Assembly (NCBI GenBank): GCA_028280605.1
Contig: JANQLL010000075.1
Coordinates: 1-49,870 of the forward strand
Origin: Candidatus Gastranaerophilales bacterium
Lineage (GTDB): Bacteria > Cyanobacteriota > Vampirovibrionia > Gastranaerophilales > JANQFW01
DNA: 49,870 nt
Direction: 5' to 3'
Under the pieces are notes generated by a model. It ran no database searches and was not told the DNA's origin. It saw only the letters and a program-made list of their open reading frames with translations. Shown here piece after piece: positions 29,843-38,235 of the stretch. Positions within the stretch are counted from its first letter, which is position 1. The number at the start of each line of letters is the position of its first letter. The translations under genes and the position numbers were made by a program.

Positions 29843-30351
29843 CTCTTTTAGCCTTTAAAGAAGTCAAAAAAAATATTCAATTATATGTGATGTAAAAATT
29901 AAAGATTATATAGACTGCAATGGTAAAGGGGGTATAAAAAGGCACACTTATCCTCTAGGCAGGAAAAGTAGTGTTTAGAAATTAAAATTTGCGTGGCTTG
30001 CGCATCCTTTAATTTCTTTTGTTGTAAGATGTTTGCACTTTTTAGCGCTATTTTTGTTAATGTGTTATTGTTATTTGATCTGCTTGATGCAGATTTTTTA
30101 TTTTTATATATGTTTTTTGATGCTGCCGTAATTTGGGCAGCATTATTATTTTTTGTTTTTAATAATATTTTATTTGTAAATTCTTTTAGAATATTATAAG
30201 TAATAATTAAAGTCTTGTAAATAGCCTTGAATACTCGAGGGATAAGGTTTTTCTTTTCTTTAGTGTTATTAAATGGAATAATTGAGCATAGGAATACTAC
30301 TGTATTCCAGATGATGAGTATTAAAGTTGTAATGTGCGGTGTCAGCCTCAT
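29843..30351 (-). repeat. Inverted repeat copy B; carries a 150-aa ORF (29899..30351)
   Basis: Reverse complement of copy A (9142..9660), best conserved in the 3' ~190 bp. Confidence 0.85.
29899..30351 (-). CDS. Hypothetical protein (paralogue of 9142..9603)
   Basis: N-terminal MRLTPHITTLILIIWNTVVFLC versus MTLTLFITTLLIALWNIITFLC; shared KLKDAQATQILISKH. Confidence 0.4.
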   Translation of the reverse strand: MRLTPHITTLILIIWNTVVFLCSIIPFNNTKEKKNLIPRVFKAIYKTLIITYNILKEFTNKILLKTKNNNAAQITAASKNIYKNKKSASSRSNNNNTLTKIALKSANILQQKKLKDAQATQILISKHYFSCLEDKCAFLYPLYHCSLYNL

Positions 30352-30445
30352 AGCCCAATGTTTTCCTTTTTGATTTTTATTTAAAAGATGTAATTGATTA
30401 ATATTTATATCTTTAATATATATTATAGCATTTTTTAGAAAATAT

Positions 30446-30471
30446 CGCAGGCTCTGTTAATGGTGAAATGT
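30446..30471 (+). repeat. 26-bp direct repeat, copy 1
   Basis: CGCAGGCTCTGTTAATGGTGAAATGT, identical at 32017..32042; weaker similarity continues downstream (ATTTTTGTAATA). Confidence 0.9.
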
Positions 30472-30699
30472 TATTTTTGTAATATTTCTTTACTGGACTG
30501 AAAAAAAATTTTTTTGATGGGTAATTTATTTTGTTTTTATTTTTTATTTACATAGTTAGAATGCTTTATGTTTGCAATTAAAAAAAACAATTGATAATAT
30601 TTTGTTACAATTGAACCTCGCTTAAGTATTTTATAATATACTGTCTTTTAAATAGAATATTAAAATAAATCGTATCATTATTCAAGGGAGAAAGAGAGA

Positions 30700-31588
30700 A
30701 TGTTAATTAAATCAATGACACCAAATTTGACTATGCATAAATTACAGATAAATAAGAAAGAAAATCTTGGTTTTATTTGTTAAAATTGTTAGGGATTTAG
30801 TGAATCCAAGATTTGGAAAGATATTTCTTTCAAAACTCAATGAAGAAATTAACATGAGAGGAGATGACATAAAAAAAGATATTGGAGTTAAGTCATTTAA
30901 CGCACTCAAAGAAATGTCAAGTAAAATTGAAGGTGCCTATAAAACCAATAAAGTTGTAAAAAAACAAGCCTCGTTTAAAGGTTCCCCTGAGGTAAGAGAT
31001 GCTTTTAGTTTTTATAATAATCATAAAAATGAGTATTCTGACAGTCAGATGAAAACCGTATTGGGTGACAAAATGTATATAGAGACGGAGGAGGAGTATT
31101 CTAATTATCATTTCTCTAAGGAGTCATTAGGTCGTAGGGGGTTAAAGGTATTTAAAAAAATAAATGAAAGAGGGATACATGATCCTGATCCATTTTTTAA
31201 CTTTTTAGGGCGAAACTATAATAGTAGGAGTTGTTTAATCAAACTCAAAAGAAGATTGAAATCCTCCCAAAGTGTCTATAGGGACGGGGATAATGTTAAG
31301 GCTGTTGCAGGTAATTTAGCAGGAGCAAGTTCTAACCTGGCTGGTGAGGCTTTGTATGGTGGTATCGGTTCGTTTATTGGAAGTGCGGTTTGTCCTGTTG
31401 TTGGTACTGCTATTGGTGGGGCTATTGGTGGTTATTTTGGGCACAAGGCATCTGCTAATTTAATTAAAGGTTGTAATGATGTGGTGTGTTCTGATAGTGA
31501 TTGTGATAACGATGGTACAGATGGTGATAAAGAAAGGCATAAGGAGGATGATCCATTTCTATATGACCTAGCGAGTTTGTGTTGGTAA
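30700..31588 (+). pseudogene. Glycine-zipper protein, possibly frameshifted near its N terminus
   Basis: Well-positioned RBS and ATG at 30700 give MLIKSMTPNLTMHKLQINKKENLGFIC*. The long ORF (30767..31588, TTG start) overlaps in another frame and carries GGIGSFIGSAVCPVVGTAIGGAIGGYFGHKASANLIKG. Confidence 0.55.
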
Positions 31589-31619
31589 TAGAGTCTCTTG
31601 ATGTAAAGGACCTGGTTGT

Positions 31620-31976
31620 ATGAAATTAAACTCTTATCAAATAAATAATACTTTGTTAAAAATAAATAAGGAACCCAGCTTTACTGCCGGAGGTGTTGGT
31701 ACTGTGATAGGCTTAAAAGAGGCAGGAAGGATTGTAGCTACAAGGAGTGACTTTTATAATAATGAAAAAAGGCTAAATGAATTAGAAAGAGATTTAAAAC
31801 AATATGAGCCAGAGCATTTGTCCAAATGGGTGCCACTTAAGAAAAAAGCTTTTTTAAAGAGGGTGTTTTTTGACTATACTGAAGGAAATAATGTGGTAAA
31901 AGATGAAATCCAAAAAGTTGAAAGAGAGCCTGGTAAGTATAAGCAAACTCAAGGCAGGCTTGGTGTATCAATCTAA
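31620..31976 (+). CDS. Hypothetical protein with N-terminal leader
   Basis: MKLNSYQINNTLLKINKEPSFTAGGVGTVIGLKEAGR...; no known domain. Confidence 0.65.
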   Translation: MKLNSYQINNTLLKINKEPSFTAGGVGTVIGLKEAGRIVATRSDFYNNEKRLNELERDLKQYEPEHLSKWVPLKKKAFLKRVFFDYTEGNNVVKDEIQKVEREPGKYKQTQGRLGVSI

Positions 31977-32016
31977 ATAGCCTTATAGGGGTGATCCCTG
32001 AGTTCTAAATAAAAAG

Positions 32017-32042
32017 CGCAGGCTCTGTTAATGGTGAAATGT
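32017..32042 (+). repeat. 26-bp direct repeat, copy 2
   Basis: Identical to 30446..30471. Confidence 0.9.
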
Positions 32043-32138
32043 CGATTTTGTAATAAATCTTAAAGGCGTTATGGCTTAACTTTTTGTACTTGAATTGGTA
32101 TACTAAATAGCATAAAGCTAATACAAGAAGAAAAATAC

Positions 32139-32325
32139 ATGAACGTAAGAGATATAATAACATTGATAAAAAAAAGACGGATGGTTCTTGGTTAATCAAG
32201 AAGGAAGTCATAGGCAATATAAGCACCATGTTAAAAAAGGAAAAGTGACAATCGCAGGAAAGCTGAGTGCTGACATTGCAAAGAAAACGCTTAATAGTAT
32301 ATTAAAACAGGCTGGTTTGAAATGA
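32139..32325 (+). pseudogene. HicA-family mRNA interferase toxin, frameshifted at an A8 run
   Basis: Frame 1 MNVRDIITLIKK, then after a one-base shift at A8 (32168-32175) DGWFLVNQEGSHRQYKHHVKKGKVTIAGKLSADIAKKTLNSILKQAGLK*, a complete HicA. Confidence 0.85.
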
Positions 32326-32355
32326 AACCGGCTCTCAAAATGTAGGAGAATCAAT

Positions 32356-32571
32356 ATGCAAAAATATTTAATTATAATCGAACAAGCTGGTAATAATTAT
32401 AGTGCATATTCACCTGATGTAGATGGATGTATAGCTACTGGCGATACAATTGAAGAGACTGTTCAAAGTATGAAAAAAGCTCTGGAGATGCATATTAAAG
32501 GGTTGATTGAGGATGGTCTGCCTGTTCCGGAGCCATCAACGCATGAATATATTGAGATAGATGCGGCTTGA
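32356..32571 (+). CDS. HicB-family antitoxin
   Basis: YLIIIEQAGNNYSAYSPDVDGCIATGDTIEETVQSMKKALEMHIKGLIEDG; directly after hicA. Confidence 0.92.
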   Translation: MQKYLIIIEQAGNNYSAYSPDVDGCIATGDTIEETVQSMKKALEMHIKGLIEDGLPVPEPSTHEYIEIDAA

Positions 32572-32707
32572 CACTGAATATTAAAAAAATATGAGCGTTT
32601 GTGTCTGCTAATGCATTAGTTTTTTGTAAATTTATTATTTATAGAGTTGAATTTTTGTCTATTGTAGACGACAATGTGTCTATGATACAAAATTATAGAG
32701 AATACTT

Positions 32708-32971
32708 ATGATAAATAGAGATACAGATGATTATATTATTGGGAAATTGAAAGATCCTGCTGAAGCCGAGGCTTACTTGAATGCTTCTTTAGAATTATTT
32801 TTTGAGGACTATGATACTGAAGTTTTTTTTAAGAATATAGAGCTTATAATTAGATCAAGACAATCTATTACAGAATATTCAAAGATTTCAGGTATAAATA
32901 GACAACATTTGTATAATATTTTTAGAAATGAGACTAGTCCACTACTCAAGAGAATTTCTATATTGTTTTAA
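32708..32971 (+). CDS. HigA-like (putative addiction module) antitoxin, apparently orphan and truncated
   Basis: KLKDPAEAEAYLNASLELFFEDYD...ITEYSKISGINRQHLYNIFRNETSP; paralogue of 38683..39012 but lacks its C-terminal end and has no adjacent toxin. Confidence 0.75.
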   Translation: MINRDTDDYIIGKLKDPAEAEAYLNASLELFFEDYDTEVFFKNIELIIRSRQSITEYSKISGINRQHLYNIFRNETSPLLKRISILF

Positions 32972-33406
32972 TATGCTTAGTAGTATAAAGAGTGACCAGA
33001 AAAAATATGTAATAGTTGTGAAAAATAGGTAGTCAGTAAAGCTTGCAATTGTTGCGATGTTTTTTTGTTCAATAATCGCTGTGAGTGTTAAATTTAATAT
33101 TCCTGTAATTGCAGGAATTACCATAGTAAGAGCGTATTTTAATGTTAGATTTTTTTTATCAATAGTTTTTAGATAGCCGCTTCTTGGGAGTGCAATTAGG
33201 AAAAATGCTGCAGTGAAACTATAGCCAGCTAAAGCTGCCATTATAGTTGGTCTTACTGTCGCTTTTGTTATATCAAATGTGATAAAGTTAGCTATTATTG
33301 TATACATTATTATACTTAAGATAAAAGGCCATAAATAAAACAGGCTGTTCATAACCATGTTTGATATTTGGGCTTGTTTTTTAGCATCCATTATCGTCAC
33401 CTTCAA
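32942..33406 (-). CDS. Multi-pass membrane protein of unknown function
   Basis: About four hydrophobic segments; overlaps the upstream gene by 26 bp. Confidence 0.7.
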   Translation of the reverse strand: MKVTIMDAKKQAQISNMVMNSLFYLWPFILSIIMYTIIANFITFDITKATVRPTIMAALAGYSFTAAFFLIALPRSGYLKTIDKKNLTLKYALTMVIPAITGILNLTLTAIIEQKNIATIASFTDYLFFTTITYFFWSLFILLSILKQYRNSLE

Positions 33407-34304
33407 GATTTTCTATTGATTCAATTGTAAAATCTATGAACTCTTGATACCTGTCTTCTTCTTTTTCTACGTAAACATCTTTTGTTTCTAGTGCATCAAG
33501 AAGTTTTGTCGGCCTTCTTGATCGTTTACCTGCACTGACTGGTTTGACATTGGATTGATATAAATTGTCTTTATCAACCTTTTCAAGGAAGTCTGCAAGG
33601 TTCGTTACTAGCATTTCAGGCAGTTCTTTGCCGCGTTTACTTGCGGATATTTCTATTTTTATTGTTAAATCTTGTACTTGTTCACCTAGGCCTTCAAATA
33701 GATCCGACTTTAGTAATCCGTATCTATTTTGGATGGACCTAGCATTTAGTTTAGCTTCGAAGCTCCCTAGGTTAGGATTTTTTCTTAACCAGCCACTGGG
33801 ATCATCTTCTTTAGGTACTGCTTGTATCTCTATTGTGTCAATCTTTTTCTCTTCATTTACTTTGTTCCAAATTAGTGTATAGCTGTTTAAGTACTGGGTA
33901 AGTTTATTTTCAGTACCCCTATCTTTATTTTCTAATATTAAAATATTATGTTTTGGTGCTACAGTAAATTCCCAAGTCTTTCTTTGGCCTTTACCTTCCG
34001 GGAGTTTGTGATCCTCTTCGCTACCTTCGTTATAATCTATTAATTTTATTGAATCTTCTTTATTTGTTTCTATAAAGTAGCCATGATAAATAGTATTGTT
34101 ATCACATCTTGAGCTATCAGCTTGTTTAAAATTACTGATATTTTTATATGAATTTGTATCTGTTTTTGTATCTGAATTGGGATACCATAGTTCAGAGAAG
34201 TTTGTAACTGCAATTGACTTGAAGAAGTCAACTGGTATGTTATCCATTTCTTCTTCATTTGAGTACCCTTTTATCTTGTAAGCGATCATTCTGAGCTCTG
34301 GCAT
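33381..34304 (-). CDS. Hypothetical protein, cotranscribed with the membrane protein
   Basis: 307-aa ORF; no recognised domain; overlaps the next gene. Confidence 0.75.
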   Translation of the reverse strand: MPELRMIAYKIKGYSNEEEMDNIPVDFFKSIAVTNFSELWYPNSDTKTDTNSYKNISNFKQADSSRCDNNTIYHGYFIETNKEDSIKLIDYNEGSEEDHKLPEGKGQRKTWEFTVAPKHNILILENKDRGTENKLTQYLNSYTLIWNKVNEEKKIDTIEIQAVPKEDDPSGWLRKNPNLGSFEAKLNARSIQNRYGLLKSDLFEGLGEQVQDLTIKIEISASKRGKELPEMLVTNLADFLEKVDKDNLYQSNVKPVSAGKRSRRPTKLLDALETKDVYVEKEEDRYQEFIDFTIESIENLEGDDNGC

Positions 34305-34380
34305 GTTTATTTATTCCCGTAATTGCTAAATATTATATTTATTTTAACTGATTATATCTTTAATTTCAATTATTCAAATT

Positions 34381-35055
34381 TTATTTCAGGGCAAATCTTA
34401 CGTAAAAGTTAGGATCTTCCGATAATTTTTCCTTAATGCTATTTACTTTATTATTATTTTTAATAATTTTATTTAGTTTTTTTATTATATAACTTATTTG
34501 TTCTCTTATCGGGTATTCTTCATGTATTGAATACTCTTCTAAAATATTAAATACATCATCCCAGGTTGTGTCATTTAGATCTAAATGGGCTGCGATTTCT
34601 TGCAATGCCTCTAAATGCCAGTATAAACTGTAAGTTTCTTTTTCGTTTTTTAGGTTGTCGACCAAATTATTTATAACTAGTTGTTTATTGTTAATAACCC
34701 CTAGTATATTTATAATATTTTTGCAGACCTTGGGGTTTTTGTCTGTTATTTGGTTTATTAAAATATTTATTGTTTTTTCTTTGTTAAAAAATATATGATG
34801 TTCATGACCGGTTGATAACTTTTTTAAAACAGAGGAGGTAAGTTCTCTAATTCTTGAGTCAGAACTGTTAAGAAGGTCGATTAAAATTATTAAATGTTCT
34901 TGATCCTCTATTATATCTATGTTTAAAAGAGCCAGGCTTATGTTTATTAAGTCATCTGACTGTAAATGTTCCATAATGCTATTGTAGTCAAGGCTTTTAT
35001 TTAATAAATTATATGCTTTTTCTGTTAAATCGGTTAAGTTTGTCATCATATTCAA
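34381..35055 (-). CDS. HEAT-repeat-like protein
   Basis: Repeated helical pairs (LINISLALLNIDIIEDQEHLIILIDLLNSSDSRIRELTSSVLKKL; NPKVCKNIINILGVI). Confidence 0.65.
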   Translation of the reverse strand: MNMMTNLTDLTEKAYNLLNKSLDYNSIMEHLQSDDLINISLALLNIDIIEDQEHLIILIDLLNSSDSRIRELTSSVLKKLSTGHEHHIFFNKEKTINILINQITDKNPKVCKNIINILGVINNKQLVINNLVDNLKNEKETYSLYWHLEALQEIAAHLDLNDTTWDDVFNILEEYSIHEEYPIREQISYIIKKLNKIIKNNNKVNSIKEKLSEDPNFYVRFALK

Positions 35056-35076
35056 TAAAATTAGGGGGTAATACAG

Positions 35077-35253
35077 ATGTTTATATTTAAAGCTCTAAAA
35101 AAAATGCTTTTCCTTGATAACAATGATAACACTGTTATTGGCTTAAATGAACTAAAAAATAGAAATCCTAAGCAAAGGGTTAAAACTGCTATCAAGAAAA
35201 CTAAAAAGCTTGATGATGTAAAGCTTTGTGATTTAATCAGAGGTATTGATTAA
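35077..35253 (+). CDS. Small hypothetical protein (58 aa)
   Basis: Own translation MFIFKALKKMLFLDNNDNTVIGLNELKNRNPKQRVKTAIKKTKKLDDVKLCDLIRGID; upstream AGGGGG; below the ORF-track length cutoff. Confidence 0.5.
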   Translation: MFIFKALKKMLFLDNNDNTVIGLNELKNRNPKQRVKTAIKKTKKLDDVKLCDLIRGID

Positions 35254-36290
35254 ATCTTATAAAGCTTCATTACATCTTTAACCTCTTCAAGAACCTCAGC
35301 GGCTCTTTGTTTTGCTTTTTTGCTGCCTTCTGAAATTACTTGTTTAATGTAGTCTGTGTCTTGCTCAAGCTCTAGTCGTTTTGCCCTTATATCTTTAAAG
35401 TGATCATTTAATAGGTTTGCAAGTTCTATTTTACAGTCTTTACAGCCTCTGGTTCCTGCACTGCATTCTTTTCTTACTGTGTCTTTGATGTCTTCGTCCG
35501 CAAATACTGAATAATATTCATAAACAACTTCGCATTCATCAGGGTGTCCTGGGTCTGTTCTTTTAATTCTGGACCTGTCTGTTATTGCTCTCATTATTTT
35601 TTTAGTTGTTATTTTATCAGTATCTGATAATTTAATGTCGTTATTAAAGGATTTGCCCATTTTTTGTCCGTCTATGCCTTTTAATAGCGGGGCATGTGTT
35701 AATTTGGGCTGTGGTTCATTGAAGTAATCAGTTTTATAGATATAGTTGAATTTTCTGGCTATGTCCCTGGATAATTCCAGGTGAGCAACTTGGTCCTTAC
35801 CTACAGGTACTAGAGATGCGTTGAATATCATAATATCTGCGCTTTGTAATACAGGGTATCCCAGGAGCCCATAAGTAACAACCCCTGATTGTGCAGGTTC
35901 TTTAGGTTCTTGCTCATCTGTTTTTTTGTTGAGTATTTGAACCATATCCTTGAGGGCAGGGTCTCTTTCAACCCAGTTATGAGGGGTTATCATGCTCAGA
36001 TAAACATGAAGTTCCGCGATTTGAGGAATTAATGATTGTACGTAGATTGTAGATTCTTCTGGGTTAATACCGCTTGCTATCCAGTCTGTTGCAACATCTA
36101 TAATGTGTTTATTTAATTCTTCTGTTTCATCATACTTTGTAGTGAGAGCATGCCAGTCTGCTATTGCATAGTAGCAGTCATAGTCGTTTTGAAGTTCGAC
36201 CCAGTTTTTTAGTACTCCCATATAGTGACCTATATGAAGTTTGCCTGTGGGTCTCATTCCTGACATTATTGTTTTTTTGTTTTCCGGCAT
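35250..36290 (-). CDS. trpS: Tryptophanyl-tRNA synthetase
   Basis: SGMRPTGKLHIGHYMGVLKNW, PVGKDQVAHLELSRDIARKFN, GQKMGKSFNN. Confidence 0.97.
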   Translation of the reverse strand: MPENKKTIMSGMRPTGKLHIGHYMGVLKNWVELQNDYDCYYAIADWHALTTKYDETEELNKHIIDVATDWIASGINPEESTIYVQSLIPQIAELHVYLSMITPHNWVERDPALKDMVQILNKKTDEQEPKEPAQSGVVTYGLLGYPVLQSADIMIFNASLVPVGKDQVAHLELSRDIARKFNYIYKTDYFNEPQPKLTHAPLLKGIDGQKMGKSFNNDIKLSDTDKITTKKIMRAITDRSRIKRTDPGHPDECEVVYEYYSVFADEDIKDTVRKECSAGTRGCKDCKIELANLLNDHFKDIRAKRLELEQDTDYIKQVISEGSKKAKQRAAEVLEEVKDVMKLYKI

Positions 36291-36371
36291 GTTTATCTCC
36301 TCTTTAAATGAATTTGAAAGATTTTTTTTATTCCTTACTTAATGATATTGTATAAAAAAATAAAATAAATA

Positions 36372-36403
36372 AAAGATTGGTTTGTATTCTCCAATCTTTT
36401 ATT
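36372..36403. terminator. Hairpin terminator, possibly bidirectional
   Basis: AAAAGATTGG...CCAATCTTTT between trpS and the small RNA. Confidence 0.6.
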
Positions 36404-36469
36404 TATTAAGTAATGTTAAACAATTATAAAAACAAGCAATTTTGATCTGAAAAAATACTTTATAATAGT

Positions 36470-36545
36470 GGGTAAAGGAAACACAGTTAAAGGTAGGTAA
36501 ACTCCAAAGAATTAAAGGTGACTGACGTCACCTATTTTTATTTTG
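36470..36545 (+). ncRNA. Putative small RNA, copy 3 of the three-copy family
   Basis: AAGCAATTTT-N17-TATAAT promoter, GGGTAAAGGAAACACAGTTAAAGGTAGGT, terminator AGGTGAC-TGAC-GTCACCT + TATTTTTATTTT. Confidence 0.75.
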
Positions 36546-36570
36546 TTCCATTTATGTACCCTTTTGGAGA

Positions 36571-37119
36571 TTATTTGTTTGAAAACTCTACTATAGCGTT
36601 GGAATTTGGTATTTTTGTATTTGCTTTATAAACTTTTTGCCAGCTTTTCAAAATCGATTTTTGTAGGCTTTGTTTGTCGTCTTTTGATAGTATATTCCAA
36701 TAGTTTGGTTTTATTATTACGATTAGCTTATTGGTCTGATCATGAGACACAAAAGCATTTTGTATGTACTTGCGGTAATTTTTGTTTTTTATATTGTTTA
36801 TCACTTGTATGTTAAGTGGGGATAATGACCTTGTTGTTATTGTGGGGTCTTTTAAATGGCTTACTACTATATTTTTTAGTCCGGCCAGGTTTATTATTAA
36901 TATTAGTGAAAGAAAGAATGATAGTATCCATACAGGTATTAATATTGCAAATTTTTTGCTGTTTTGATTTGCTTTCAAGTAGAAACCGCATTCGCAAAAT
37001 GCTTTGGGGTCTGTTACCAGCACTTTGCAATTCGGGCAGGTTTTATCTTGCACAATGTCGTTTTTAACATAGATTTTTTTGTTGTTAAAAGTTTCTACTT
37101 TTATGCTTTCTTTGGTCAT
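36571..37119 (-). CDS. Zinc-ribbon membrane protein
   Basis: CPNCKVLVTDPKAFCECGFYL then one TM segment and an extracytoplasmic C-terminal region. Confidence 0.65.
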   Translation of the reverse strand: MTKESIKVETFNNKKIYVKNDIVQDKTCPNCKVLVTDPKAFCECGFYLKANQNSKKFAILIPVWILSFFLSLILIINLAGLKNIVVSHLKDPTITTRSLSPLNIQVINNIKNKNYRKYIQNAFVSHDQTNKLIVIIKPNYWNILSKDDKQSLQKSILKSWQKVYKANTKIPNSNAIVEFSNK

Positions 37120-37374
37120 TTTTACCTGTTTATTCGTTGCTAATTTTTAAACTTATAAAAAAATATTGTTATTTTTACTAAGTTCACGTGTTTTATCGTA
37201 GCGTATTTTTGTTGAATTAAAAATAGGATAAAAGGGGAGTTTTGTAATATATTTCAGGGTAATTTACTTTTATTATTTAGTAATTTGAAAATTTAATTTT
37301 TAAACTTTTTTCTAATGAAAAAAGATGATTTAAAATATATATTTAAAACTATAATAAGCTTATGAAGGAGATGC

Positions 37375-37581
37375 TTGGTTATGGGTGTCAATGCAGAAAA
37401 AGACTTTAAAGATAACTCTTATCAAAGGACTCAGAATGCCAAAAAATCTCTCGATAGTTATATAGATCAGCTGGAACTTCATTTTGACCTGGACGAAAAA
37501 GCTGTTTATAATATATTAAAATCCACTTTGCAAACCAGAAAAAATAAAAAATTGAAAAAAAAATGGTGGCAGATCTGGTAA
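37375..37581 (+). CDS. Small hypothetical protein
   Basis: 68-aa ORF with GAAGGAG RBS upstream. Confidence 0.55.
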   Translation: MVMGVNAEKDFKDNSYQRTQNAKKSLDSYIDQLELHFDLDEKAVYNILKSTLQTRKNKKLKKKWWQIW

Positions 37582-37631
37582 TAATTTCAATAAAAAGGTA
37601 AAATAGATTCTGTAACAAAAATATATTAAGG

Positions 37632-38222
37632 GTGAATATGCCTACAGATAAAATGAACATTGAAATAGATAAGGTTTTTGTACAAAAGATATTTAGTCTG
37701 GCTGATTTAATACCGCCTGATGAGGTTACTTCTATAGATTTGAACAAGGCTTTGGCTAAAATAGAGTCTAAGTTTAATACATTGCTTGCAAGTCAGAATA
37801 ATACAGATGTTAGTATCACTAACAAGGCTGAAAGTAATTTGCCTGATAAGGGCAAGAAGGTTCTTGTTGTTGATGATATGGGAATAATTGCTTATCAGTT
37901 AGATGTTATCTTTAAGAAGATGGGGTTTAATGTTGTAATTTCTCAGGAGATTTATGACGCTATTGATAAGTTTCGAGCTGACAAGTTTGACTTTGCTGTA
38001 ATAGATTTGTTTATTCCAACGGAAAAAGAGGGTTTTATATTGTTGGATGAATTGAAGAAGATGTCTGTTATAAATCAGCAAGAGACTAAAATAATAGTTA
38101 TGACTGCATCCACTAAGGTTGAAAATAGAGAGAAATGCATAAAAAAGGGTGCTAGTTTTTATATAGAAAAGGCTCCCGGATGGCAGAAGAAAATAATGGA
38201 GTCTTGTTTAGCCGCTAAGTAG
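37632..38222 (+). CDS. Response regulator with N-terminal extension
   Basis: Receiver domain KVLVVDDMGIIAYQLD...FAVIDLFIPTEKEGFILLDEL...IIVMTAST...SFYIEKAPGWQ. Confidence 0.85.
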   Translation: MNMPTDKMNIEIDKVFVQKIFSLADLIPPDEVTSIDLNKALAKIESKFNTLLASQNNTDVSITNKAESNLPDKGKKVLVVDDMGIIAYQLDVIFKKMGFNVVISQEIYDAIDKFRADKFDFAVIDLFIPTEKEGFILLDELKKMSVINQQETKIIVMTASTKVENREKCIKKGASFYIEKAPGWQKKIMESCLAAK

Positions 38223-38235
38223 TAAGGATGTATTT

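Noticed and set aside
29993-30199. 68-aa plus-strand ORF in repeat copy B
   Set aside because: Hydrophobic shadow frame opposite the repeat; no matching ORF of similar extent in copy A.
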